A stretch of DNA of 64,000 bases from assembly GCA_025642075.2 (NCBI GenBank), contig JAODUO010000890.1, forward strand, positions 215,001 through 279,000. The letters run 5' to 3'. Positions 20,432-30,400 of this stretch are shown here, piece by piece (the first letter of the stretch is position 1; the number at the start of each line of letters is the position of its first letter). A model generated the notes under the pieces. It ran no database searches. It was not told the DNA's origin and saw nothing but the letters and a program-made list of their open reading frames with translations. The DNA is from Ridgeia piscesae (Eukaryota; Annelida; Polychaeta; Sabellida; Siboglinidae). Both the position numbers and the translations under genes were made by a program.

Positions 20432-21489
20432 AATTACGTATTTTTATTACCAGATTAAATCTAAACTATTTAAATAATCGGATCTTATTCGTAGTGTGAC
20501 TTGACAATGATTTTTATTCTGTTGCCCAATATTGTGAAAATGCACGTGTATATATTTGACTGTAAGTAGGTAGACACAGTGCTGAATAGCTTTAGCCATA
20601 ATATTTGTTATAATGTCATCGAAATAGAGGTATTCCTGCAACTATTTATATTTCCCATCACTTCGTAGTGTTACACCGGTGGTGCGTACACACAGGCGTC
20701 TCGCGCAGTTGCACGTATAGATCTAGTTATGGTTACCTATGCAGTAACCATAACTGGAAATACTATGCTCCTCGCAAGTCAGGGTTCATTGCTCTGCGCT
20801 ACAGTACCATTGGCTGATCTTCTCCGCAAACCGCTGAAGTGAACAGAGTCAAACTAAAAAATATAGCATTTGTCTTAGCCAGTCGTGCGAACAGCGCAAA
20901 TACCCGCTCCAATTTGAAAACGGATACCCGACTGGAAGGAATCCTGACGGAGGCACATTCTCCCACCCAAACCATTGCATATAATACGAATAGCGTGTGG
21001 CCGACCACGCCCCTCATGAGCGATTCCATTGTCTGTGGTTAAAAGAGAAATTTTGCAAAAGGATGTGCTATGGGTACCGTCAGTAGGACGGTGTGACGTC
21101 TGGAACGTTAACCGGTGGTGTCAAACGGTCACGGTTGGGTGCGCTCGTACATGTCAAAGGTTACCGCGTACTTTCGGCCCGGAGCTTGCCAGCCTGGAAT
21201 GTATATCCGGTCCAGGATGTCGTCCCACCTAGTTTTGAGTGTTGTTTATGTACATGTATGTCAAAGGTTAACGTCCTGACCAGCTTAAACACCGTGGCTG
21301 CTGAAGCTATGCGTGTCCCATGCGTATTATAGTTTATGTTAGTGATTTATTGAAGCGCTTACTTTCTTGTAATTATTATTAATAAACATAACAAAACCTT
21401 ATCATTACCGTTGCTTGTAATTATTTATAAACATTTTTTCCCTGAATATCCTTGTCTCAGAGCATTGTTCATCTTACGCCTTCGTCCCC

Positions 21490-21870
21490 TGCCACAAACA
21501 CTCTTCCTTGGTGATAGGGTTGGGGAAGGCGATGGTTGACGAGGACGGCGACCTCGGCCACGCTCTCCTCCTCTGCGCTCGGGGGCAGTTGATGGACCCG
21601 CCCCGGGGGGCAGATGATGGCCCTGTCACAGGGGAATCCTCCCTGTCAGAGGGGCGAGGACACTGCACAACCTTGCAGGACGGATGTGGTCTTGCAGATA
21701 CTTCTGCCGGTCGTGACGCAGGCCGGGTGGCTCGATGGCGACTGGTGGTGTCGACGGCAGCGAGGCACCACAGTCCACCAACAGCTCGAAGTGTTCCTCG
21801 GGGCTGCCGCTAGTCGTCTTTGCGAATACCACCCTGAGGCTAGCTGCACCAAACCTGTGAACAATTTAAC
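21490..21870 (-). pseudogene. GC-rich coding-like segment, possible broken exon
   Basis: This stretch is far richer in G and C than its surroundings. On minus, an acceptor-like TTGTTCACAG at about 21860 leads into FGAASLRVVFAKTTSGSPEE, then HFELLVDCGASLPSTPPVAI and LRHDRQKYLQDHIRPARL, ending in a stop. A shift of one base opens a Pro/Ser/Arg-rich continuation to 21474, where GCGTAAGA could be a donor. Strong third-position GC suggests past coding. No family is recognised. It abuts the end of duplicated copy A at 21485 and is absent after copy B. Confidence 0.3.
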
Positions 21871-22286
21871 ACATTTTAAATGCTGTTTTTTCATTGCGTG
21901 TAGGCACTAAATATGTTGCACAGACACAACCAGAGTTACGCAAAACATCAATGTGTAAGCCATGCAAGTTATGCTGAAAACGGGTCACACAATACACATA
22001 ATGTAATCATGTAAAACAGTAACTATAAAAAAAACTATGACAAGAAACATTTATGTAAAATTTATTGAGCATTCATATTGATTTCCTTTAATAATTTATT
22101 GTGATTAAATATGTTTTAGTTCCATACAGTGTCCTGCATGCTGTAAAGTGCCACAAACCATAACCATCATTGGATCTGGCCGTATAAAAAATCATAGATG
22201 TTATTATTATTAAATTACTGTTACTGTGGATATATTGGTACATATACATATATAGCAATGAGCGTATCTGAAGTGGAAGTACTTCT

Positions 22287-22649
22287 TGATGCCTGGCAGT
22301 GTCTGATGAGTCATCTTCTCTGCCTATCAACTGGGACGAGTTCAGGCACGCGCTCCCGTTCACCATAGACTCGAGCTCCGACAGTGATGATACTGCGTGG
22401 CGTTTGAAGGCCCGCTTGAGAAGCCCAAAGCAAGCGTTAGGGGCAAACTTTATGTGTCCCGCAACTAGAAATTTGAGTGTGATGGACTGGTGGAGACAAA
22501 CGGCGACCCTCCAAATACCACAGGACAAAACGGTTCTTGTTTTGCCTTGCGCAGTTGTCACAATGAAGCAAACGAATCGTCCGTCCTTAAATTTCCACTG
22601 CTCGTGTACAGTGTGCCGAATCATCCGTCACGGCACACCCGAGTTTTAA
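22287..22649 (+). CDS. Candidate exon, Ser/Asp-rich then mixed; function unknown
   Basis: The plus frame opens after a CAG acceptor-like site at about 22297. It reads MSDESSSLPINWDEFRHAL, then an acidic SSSDSDD patch, LKARLRSPKQALGANFMCP, and a mixed stretch with CSCTVCRIIR before the stop at 22649. The composition is protein-like, but the minus strand is open over nearly the same span (22088-22624). Its last codons run into the GGGCCGAAACATCCG repeat, which suggests decay. No domain is recognised. Confidence 0.25.
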
Positions 22650-22762
22650 CGAGGTGGGCCGAATCATCCGTCTGAGTAGGTCGGATTGGGCCAAAACATC
22701 CTGGGCCGAAACATCCGTCGCGGTGGGCCGAAACTGTTTTGGGCCGAAACATCCGGGACCCA
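22612..22762. repeat. Degenerate minisatellite, GGGCCGAAACATCCG unit
   Basis: At least six copies of (GG)GCCGAAACATCCG-like words (GTGCCGAATCATCCGTC, GGGCCAAAACATCC, GGGCCGAAACATCCG), some separated by 8-20 bp of filler. Confidence 0.85.
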
Positions 22763-22875
22763 AACGAACCACAGCCACAGACAGTGACACAACATTCAAA
22801 TATTACGCTTACATTGAATATGATACACATACTTCAATAACGCATATAACAGTCGTAGATAATAATCAGACATAC

Positions 22876-23058
22876 CGAAAATGTGTAACTTGTGTCGATG
22901 TCGTCGGATTCGGCAGCCACAACCATTATATCATATGGCATATCATATATGGCATTGCCATCGTCGAAATCATTTCTGGCGTCGTCAAACAATTCATCCT
23001 CGTCGGGTGACCTACCGTTACATTCCTCCGTGTCTGACTCATCGCCGCCGCCACACAT
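22876..23058 (-). CDS. Candidate first exon, highly acidic N-terminus
   Basis: ATG at 23058, then exactly 61 codons, then the donor GTATGT at 22875 in phase 0. Residues 1-36 are dominated by Asp, Glu and Gly (MCGGGDESDTEECNG, DEDELFDDARNDFDDGN). A mixed segment with MPYDIMVVAAESDDIDT follows. Acidic first exons of this kind occur in nuclear proteins and in piggyBac-type transposases; nothing here decides between these. The upstream DNA is CpG-rich and contains GCGCATGC and a CArG box, as expected for a promoter. No further exon was found downstream on minus before 22088. Reading through the donor adds about 14 codons to a stop. Confidence 0.4.
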
Positions 23059-23651
23059 AATAATTATTATACTCTTCTAACAATCTAGCTATGTTTTCTC
23101 TATCAATCTAGCAATTGATCAACCTCGCTAGCTCGAGCGCCAATTTTAAAGGGACGGGCAAAGTTAGCTGCAAAGCGCATGCCCGCCAGCAGCGCAACAA
23201 AAATGACAGCCCTTGAATTACCATATGCATAGCAACAACGCGTCGAATGTTTACGTCTAGGGGCATCCGTCAAGCCATCGGCTAAATTCAAAAGCATGTG
23301 ACCGCGACCGCTCCATATTTGGAAAGACTACATCCTGACCTTTCTGGCGGTATCAAAATGTTTAGGGACCGTCCCCAATTTACGCGAAAAACTGCGTCAA
23401 AAATATAGCGTTTCCGGGTTTGTTTTAGCGAATTCATCGGTGAAATTTTACACAGCTATTACAAAGGTACTACACAAACAGCAAATAAACTCAATTTTTA
23501 CAAAAATGACGATGCGAGTCGATAATATACATATTAAGGATCAAGTTTATTGAAAAATCGCACAATCGTAAATTTTCCGGTTGCAACACATTTTAGCATT
23601 TTCTGACGTTCGACAAAATTGTACATCGGACTCATTTTGCTACGACTGGTC
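23059..23651. promoter_or_regulatory. CpG-rich flank, putative promoter region of the acidic exon
   Basis: Many CG dinucleotides compared with the AT-rich surroundings, a GCGCATGC half-palindrome at about 23176 (NRF1-like core), and a CCATATTTGG at 23313. No TATA box was seen near 23080-23100. The part beyond about 23345 (TTTAGGGACCGTCCCCAAT onward) may be a separate repeat. Confidence 0.3.
23313..23322. promoter_or_regulatory. CArG box (SRF-type site)
   Basis: CCATATTTGG matches CC(A/T)6GG exactly, about 255 bp upstream of the acidic-exon ATG. A single site is weak evidence. Confidence 0.35.
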
Positions 23652-23654
23652 ACA

Positions 23655-23737
<83 letters not shown>

Positions 23738-23773
23738 CGCTCGCTCGCTCGCTCGCTCGCTCGCTCGCTCGCT

Positions 23774-23835
<62 letters not shown>
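23652..23835. repeat. (ACGC)n (TCGC)n (AC)n compound microsatellite
   Basis: About 85 bp of ACGC, 40 bp of TCGC, ACGC again, then about 40 bp of AC. Confidence 0.95.
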
Positions 23836-23837
<2 letters not shown>

Positions 23838-23879
23838 GTGTCACATACCCAGCAAACAAGGAACCATTTCTGAACCAGT

Positions 23880-23990
23880 TGGCACGTATCATACTGGTTC
23901 ATAATTGGTACCGCTCCACCAGTAGTTCATAATTGGTACCGCTCCACCAGAACGTGCATGTTTTCGTGTGTATTCACGTGAATACACGTG
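23880..23990. repeat. 27-bp tandem pair plus 20-bp E-box palindrome
   Basis: GTTCATAATTGGTACCGC then TCCACCAG occurs twice in a row (about 23898-23951). It is followed at 23968-23987 by a perfect palindrome centred on CACGTG. A diverged echo (CATACTGGATCAGAACTGGC) lies at about 24030. Confidence 0.85.
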
Positions 23991-24414
23991 TTCTGCATTT
24001 TGTTCGAGTTGGACGAGTTTGACACGAGTCATACTGGATCAGAACTGGCACCGAATCACTGGTAGGTACGTGTCATCACGTAAAAAATTCGTGATGTCAC
24101 GGTAAACATGTCGATACGCCAAATTTGTTCACAGAATCCGGTTAATTCACGTACGGAAACATTTGAATTGAGACAGTTGAACTCGTGAATTCACTTACAG
24201 AACATGATAAATCACGGATCCTTGTTTACCTTACTTGGTCGATCTCTTAATGCTCATTGGCACATAGGGCAGGAACTAGGGTACTCAGCCTCGTTGTAAT
24301 TGACTAAAAGGTTAGATTTAGTTGTGTCCGTTCCTGTTTGCTCTCTTCCTTCGGGTTTACATGGGTCGTCCCAGCACGACCGCCGTCAAAACTGAAAGGA
24401 TTGTTTCTGGCAAC
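23991..24414. other. No recognised gene; CACG/CGTG-rich spacer
   Basis: TTCACG, CGTGAA and similar words recur (about 24070-24220) without a fixed period. Confidence 0.4.
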
Positions 24415-24419
24415 TCATG

Positions 24420-24607
24420 CCCATGTCAAGATCGTCAATGGCAAGAATGGCAATGTTAACAATGTTGATGTCAAAAACATCAATGTCAAGAACATCGACG
24501 TCAAGAATATCGATGTCAAGCACGTCGATGGCAAGAATGTCAATGTTAAAAATATCGATGTCAAGAAAGTCGATGTCAAGAACATCGATGTCAAGAATGT
24601 CAATGTT
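24420..24607. repeat. 9/18-bp minisatellite in copy B
   Basis: A longer version of the array in copy A, about ten 18-bp units of GATGTCAAGAA(C/T) type. The 98-codon plus frame over it reads as Val-Lys-Asn-Ile-Asp repeats and is probably not a gene. Confidence 0.9.
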
Positions 24608-24651
24608 ACTATAATTTACTCAGTTACTGTTTAAAAGTTAACGGGGATGAA

Positions 24652-24664
24652 ATTCTCTCTCTCT

Positions 24665-24744
<80 letters not shown>
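24652..24744. repeat. (TC)n followed by (TA)n
   Basis: CTCTCT with a few breaks to about 24700, then about 45 bp of TA. Confidence 0.95.
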
Positions 24745-24746
<2 letters not shown>

Positions 24747-26044
24747 AACCTTATGTTGCTGTAATTGGTGAGAATGATCGCATTCAACAACACTCTGTTA
24801 TCTGGAAATAACACATTTTAGTATTTATTCACACACATCGGATGCTTATTGAAATACGTAACGATGTAAATTACCTAATTTATTACCAGATTAAATCTAA
24901 ACTATTTAAGCAACCGGATCTTATTCGTAGTGTGAATTGACAATGATTTTCATTCTGTTGGCCAATATTGTGAAAATGCACTTGTCGATATTTGACGTAA
25001 TTTATCTGTAAGTAGGTAAACTCAGTGCTGAACAGCTTTAGCCTTTTTTATAATGTCATTAACATTGAAATAGAGGTGTTCCTACAATTAGTTATATTTC
25101 CATCACTTCGTAGTGTTACACCGGTGGTGCGTGTATACAGGCGTCTTGCGTAGTTGCACATATAGATCTAGTTATGGTTACCTATGCAGTAACCATAACT
25201 TGAAATACTATGCACCTCGCAAGTCAGGGGTCATTGCGCTGCGCTACAGTACAATTGGCTGACCTTCTCCGCAAACAGCCGAAGTGAACAGAGTAAAATT
25301 TAAAACATATAGCATTTGACTTAGCCAGTCGCTACAGCATCAGCCGTGGGAAAAGTGCAAATACCCGCTCCAATTTGAAAACGGATACCCGACTGGAGGG
25401 AATCCCTTTAGAGGCACATTCTCCCACCCAAAACATTGCATGCAACACGAATAGCGTGTGGCTGATTTATCACAGAGGCTGTCCACGCTCCTCATGAGCG
25501 ATTTCATTGTCTGTGGTTAAAAGAGGAATTTTGCACAAGGATATGCTATGGGTACTGTTAGTAGGCCGGTGTGACAGTCTAGAACGTCAAACGGTCCACA
25601 ACGTCGTTCTACTTCCGTTTATCATCGGTTTATGCATATTGCACATGACACGTCAAAGATTAGCGCGTACTTTCGGTCCAGTGTTTACAAATCTGGACCT
25701 CGTCCCACCTAGTTTTGAGTGTTGTTTAGGCTAACTAACGTCCTGACCAGCACTGGGGCTGCCGAAACTATGCGTGACCCATGCATATTACAGTTTACTT
25801 AAAGATTTATTGATGCGCTTACTTTCTTGTAATTATTATTAATAAATTATAATAAAACCTCACCATTAGCGTTACTTGTAATTATTTATCAACAGGTTTT
25901 TTTCTGAATATCCTTGTCTTAGAGCGTTGTGCATCTTATGGCTTCGCGACAGCAGTAGTTTTCAGCCCGGTTTACACCGTTAATACAGATACCCGCTTTT
26001 TCATGACATCCCCTGGCCCTCGAAGATTATAACGCAGATCGTTT

Positions 26045-26266
26045 TCATTCACTGATACTGACAAAAGATGTCCTCATCTTGAAGTTGATACACACATAAT
26101 GGTGCTGAAAATGACAAACAACAACCATCTCCCGTTGTTTGTATCGCCCTGTTATGTTTTTGCCTGTGTAAAGTTTCTCTGGCTTGTGACAACTGTACCG
26201 ATACCAGGTGGCACCACGTATTACTTTCTTGCGGTAACGACAACCCGGTAGGTGGCAGGACTGCTC
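26045..26266 (-). CDS. Candidate Cys-containing exon, unknown family
   Basis: The minus frame after an upstream TGA reads EQSCHLPGCRYRKKVIRG, then ATWYRYSCHKPEKLYTGKN and a segment with VVVCHFQHHYVCINFKM, before the stop at 26045. It has five cysteines and many basic and aromatic residues, consistent with a piece of an extracellular domain. There is no ATG. An AG at GTGTGGAGCAG could be the acceptor. A second minus frame overlaps almost entirely, so chance is possible. Confidence 0.25.
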   Translation of the reverse strand, partial: EQSCHLPGCRYRKKVIRGATWYRYSCHKPEKLYTGKNITGRYKQREMVVVCHFQHHYVCINFKMRTSFVSISE

Positions 26267-26634
26267 CACACCTCACGAGAATTCTACAGTAGTTATATAA
26301 TAATATTATTACGCATTGAATAGTCGTATTAAATAATTTTGCTGCGATTGTTCAGCAAGATCGCTCGAGCAGACTTGCCCCAAAGTCGACACTACGCGTG
26401 AAGGATACTATGTGCAGGTACATTCTTTATATGCAAGTGATAATTATGCAATATGAAAATGAGAAACTGGGTTCGTAATGATTGACGAGTGTTGGAACGC
26501 CAGGTGGCAGCACCTTTGTTGGTGTAATAATTGAACTAATGTTCACTAGTTGGCAGCACAACAATTAATCAACGCGTGGAGTTTTCAGGTATGGGCATGC
26601 GTATCACAGGATTAATATTCTGAGGGTTTCCTAA

Positions 26635-27433
26635 TTTAATTTTGGAAAGTGTAAGTGCCTTCACACAGGACATGGGAATGAAGATGCACAATATACAATG
26701 GGTGGTACTGTACTAAATACTACCTTAAAGGAAAAGGACTTAGGGTTAACTATTAGTGCTGACATGAAGGTATCAGAGCAGTGTGGAATTGCAGCAGCGA
26801 AGGGAAACCAAATTCTTGGATTAATTAGGCGAAATATAATGTACAAAGAAAAAGAACTAATAATACCGCTGTATAAAACAATAGTTAGGCCTCACTTGGA
26901 ATATTGTATACAAGCATGGAGGCCACATCGCAAGAAGGATATTGATATGCTAGAAAGAGTACAAAGGAGAGCAACCAAAATGATACCAAAACTCAGGAAT
27001 ATTAGTTATGAAATGCGTCTAAAAGAATGTGGTTTAACAACACTAGAAACCAGAAGATTGAGAGGAGATCAGATTGAGGTGTTTAAAATATTGAATGGAT
27101 ATGAAAATATTGACAGAAATATTTTTTTCACAGTCAAGGAAGAGAGAAGGACTAGAGGACATGGAGTTACATTAGCAAAGAAGCAGTGTAGACTAGATAT
27201 TAGAAAATTTTCATTTTCACAAAGAACAGTAAACGAATGGAACAGATTATCAGCTGATTGTGTAGGTGCTAGTAGTATTAATATATTTAAAAATAAAATC
27301 GACATATACCTAAGACGGGCGGGTTGTACTTAGATAGATAGGTTGGACTCTCGATAAGCCAAATGGCTTCCTAGTCCACCTGCCATCTAGAGTTGAATCT
27401 CTAGGTGGCAATCTTGTTAAATCTTGTTAAATC
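26635..27433 (+). mobile_element. 5'-truncated non-LTR LINE, second copy
   Basis: It is the same family as the 15.7-kb copy, in opposite orientation and better preserved. Homology starts abruptly at TTTAATTTTGGAAAG (26635) and runs through the coding end at 27333. A 3' UTR follows with TAGATAGATAGGTTGGAC and CCACCTGCCATCTAGAG. The tail is two copies of the 10-bp unit ATCTTGTTAA. Short 3' tandem tails of this sort are typical of CR1/L2-type elements. Confidence 0.9.
26638..27333 (+). pseudogene. LINE ORF2 C-terminal fragment, still open
   Basis: 232 codons stay open from the truncation point. First comes the end of the reverse-transcriptase domain (NFGKCKCLHTGHGN; EKDLGLTISADMKVSEQCG; AAAKGNQILGLIRRN). 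The conserved C-terminal region follows (LYKTIVRPHLEYCIQAW; DMLERVQRRATKMIPKLR; LKECGLTTLETRRLRGDQIE; FSFSQRTVNEWNRLSADCV; NKIDIYLRRAG). The catalytic Asp residues and the endonuclease lie upstream and are absent, so it cannot act alone. The intact frame implies a fairly recent insertion compared with the 15.7-kb copy. Confidence 0.9.
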
Positions 27434-30400
27434 TAATGGGTATCACAGTAATACTGTACACCACTACTACCATCGAAAATGGGATTTGAAGGCAACAACA
27501 TATCCCCCTGAGTAATGCCCCTGATGGGAGTAACAATGCATAGAACTACCAGTACATTGCTGTAGTATGAACATTAAGATTATAACAGTGTGATGATGTG
27601 TTATTAGTAGTCGTTGGTACCAATACACTATCCTATTTAGTCAACACTTTAAAGTATGTGTTAATTGAAGAACATGTTAAATATTAAAAGCATTTGATAA
27701 TATTTATCAAGGGATTAACATGTAGTTAAATAAAACTACTTATAATGTTACTCTTCCCCTTTGTCGACACTTGTGACATAATTATTGAATATAACACAGA
27801 ACTGATTTAACTTTGAAAGTGTTTATTTTATTACGTCATATCAATGCCACCAATCCTGAGTGCAGTCCACACTACTACAATGATTTGTGGTTATTAACTT
27901 AAGTATTTAGAATAATAGCCATATAGAGCTTTTTCACGGTTGGCCGATTTTGTTTAATTCACACCCATTGAATATTAACTATCCCTTTAGAGCTGCACCA
28001 TTTGTAAAGATAGTACTGTTGATTCAGTGTCCTCGTTGTTCCCCACACTCAGGTGCAGCAATGAGTTTTATTACACCTGAGATTGTCACTCAGCATAGTG
28101 CTATGAACAAAGGATAAAACCATATCCACTTCACTATCCATCTGTAAAATCAACAAATCTTACAGTAATGAATAATCTACCTGTTCATAATAATAATTGG
28201 TAATAATGCTACATATCTGAAGAATCAACATACACAACTATAGTGAATAGTGGCGTACATTATTAATTAATAGTTATTGTTCGGTAATCTTTATCAGACA
28301 ATATTAAGCAGTTCTATAGCTGAATTGTTTAAACAATGCTAGAGTGAGTGCTAGTGGCTACCGGTAGATCTAATAGATTTTGCACACTTCTCGCTGCACT
28401 AGGAGTTCATAATCAGCTGTATAAACGAGTACCCGACTACAGATATTAGTGGATATGTGCCTACATTGTAAATGCATGCTTAATTCTCCCCAAAGAAGTA
28501 GATATGTTTGAAGTATGAACAGATAAACAGATTTGTGAGGAAGAAAAATATTCTGCAGATCCAAGTTTGTACACCATGTTACATACTAACTTATTGTATT
28601 GAAAACATCACAGCCATCCAATCCCTACTAAATAGTCCAACATTTGTGTATTTAATGTGGTAAATTAAGGTATGCCAAAAGAACACCATTAAAATGTAGT
28701 ATTTGTAAGATGTATCATATTTGATTAATATGATGCAGATCATATTGTTATGTAATTTCATCTTAAAAGTGTATTCATTTTGTATTCTTTTCATTTAGGC
28801 TAAAATCTTCTAAGTTCTGAATGGGACTAACTCTCAAGGGGAATTACAGTAGGTATGTTGCATAGGTTGGGGACCTGGGGTATATCAGCATATAGATATT
28901 TATCATACACAGTTACTCCAATGTATTCCTTGTATTGAATGTTGTTGCCAGGATACAAGAAGAGAGTATAGAGTATACCAGAATATAGAGTATACCAAAA
29001 TATAGAGTATACCAGAATATATAATATTTATTGGTGTCTCAAAACTTACTTTCTTAAATTCCTCAAGCATTTCAGTCCCCCTTTAATATCACAAGCTATT
29101 TTAACAGTTATGTTTAGCTTCCCACTTACTTGTTGTCTCCAGCATATATTAAGATAAGTCACAGAATTTGTGTCGATTACAAGCATCACATTTATTGTCA
29201 ATATGTATTATATCATCGACAGCATGCCAGATTAAATTAATAATCTAGGGCTCACTGAGGCGGCAGATATGGGACCTCATTACGTCCGCCATTGAGGGAG
29301 CACGGAATCAATCAATGAAGTAACATTTGAAATAACACGGGCTGTAGACAGATGTTTGCACAGTGCAGTCAAGCGTGACGCTCCTGGGTTTGCCTTATCT
29401 CAAGACAGTGGATAGACTGTAGTTTCCCAGATGATTGCACTGTTTGGGAGCAAATGGGTGAATGCATATGTTGATTTAATTATATGGGAATACATTTAAC
29501 TGGAGGGCGGGGTATTGATGAGTGGTTTTTGTATTTGGCGGTGTGATCAACTTGCATAGTTTAGGTAGCAGATGCAGGCTCCAAGTATAGAGACATGATT
29601 AAAATCGTCAGCCTTTCCAGATGTCACGGACTGTTGAATATTAAATATCTGTGTCTCCAGCATCATGATAATAAAGTAAGTATAAAGCCACATTATGACA
29701 CCATTTTGTTTTTGTGATGATGCTACAACCACGATGATGAGCTTTAAGAAAATGTGAATCATATATTTCAGAGGATATTAATTATAATGTAGGCAAGATG
29801 TAAGGATGAATTATCTTCGAGTCTTCAGATAAAACAAGGCTGTGACTGTTTCTCTGACCATTTCATAGCAATTAAAAGCGGCGTCTACTTTGATTGTGTT
29901 CTTGTTGACAATGACGGGAAAGCAATTTGCTCAGATAGAATCCAGTGGGTATCTCTCAGTGTATATTACTCAGCCTTGTGATATATTAAAAATAAACCTA
30001 GTTATGTGGCAATTAATAAAATATAGGTATCATTATCACTGATGTATTTGGCAGAACCAATGATTGGTTATCTTATGAGAATCAGATTATTCCCGTCACT
30101 AATTGTTATGCCCTGTACGTGCCTCTGACTGGGGAAGGACATTGGAGAAATACCTGATGAATACCCCTCCCCCTTACCTCTGAACCACTAAGCTATGAAA
30201 ATAACCCTACAGTACCCCTCCTCAAGTGGTCACAGCTCTGTCCATGGGCACACATGATTGGCACACAAGAGTCTGGAGGGTGTCATAGATGGGTAAATAT
30301 TGGTCATTCTGTTGTTGTTGAATCTTGCCTGATGCTGTGCAGAACATTGTTGAGGTTTAATTAGCCAGACGAGTGTCAAAAGTGTTAATTATATCAGTAG

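Larger units (their letters stand above)
19530..21485. repeat. Duplicated interspersed element, copy A
   Basis: It matches 24415-25948 in the same orientation over most of its length, clearly diverged. Shared landmarks in order: the GATGTCAAGAA minisatellite, ACTATAATTTACTCAGT, GCTGTTTAAAAGTT, a TA tract, TTATCTGGAAATA, GATCTTATTCGTAGTGTG, GTTACACCGGTGGTGCG, AGATCTAGTTATGGTTACC, CCAATTTGAAAACGGATACC, CTAGTTTTGAGTGTTGTTTA and CGCTTACTTTCTTGTAAT. Copy A also carries the left palindrome arm (19854-19940) and about 330 bp around 20102-20440 absent from B. No transposase is recognised. The sharp shared end at CTTACGCCTTCG / CTTATGGCTTCG argues for a mobile element rather than a simple local duplication. 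Confidence 0.8.
24415..25948. repeat. Duplicated interspersed element, copy B
   Basis: Partner of 19530-21485 in the same orientation. It carries the minisatellite (24420-24607), the right palindrome arm only, and the whole 24880-25948 body without the 330-bp insertion seen in A. It has small private insertions (for example GTCGCTACAGCATCAGCCG at about 25328). Confidence 0.8.

Noticed and set aside
22088..22624. 178-codon minus frame
   Set aside because: Alternative reading of the same DNA as the plus candidate at 22287-22649. It continues far into AT-rich sequence, with a Tyr/Met/Ile-rich tail typical of chance openness.
24338..24634. 98-codon Val-Lys-Asn-Ile-Asp repeat protein
   Set aside because: Generated by the 9/18-bp minisatellite. 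The copy at 19.5 kb is broken, and the leader residues lack a domain or signal peptide.
30165..30200. A-box-like AGCTTAGTGGTTCAGAGG on minus
   Set aside because: No B box downstream and no similarity to the SINE family.
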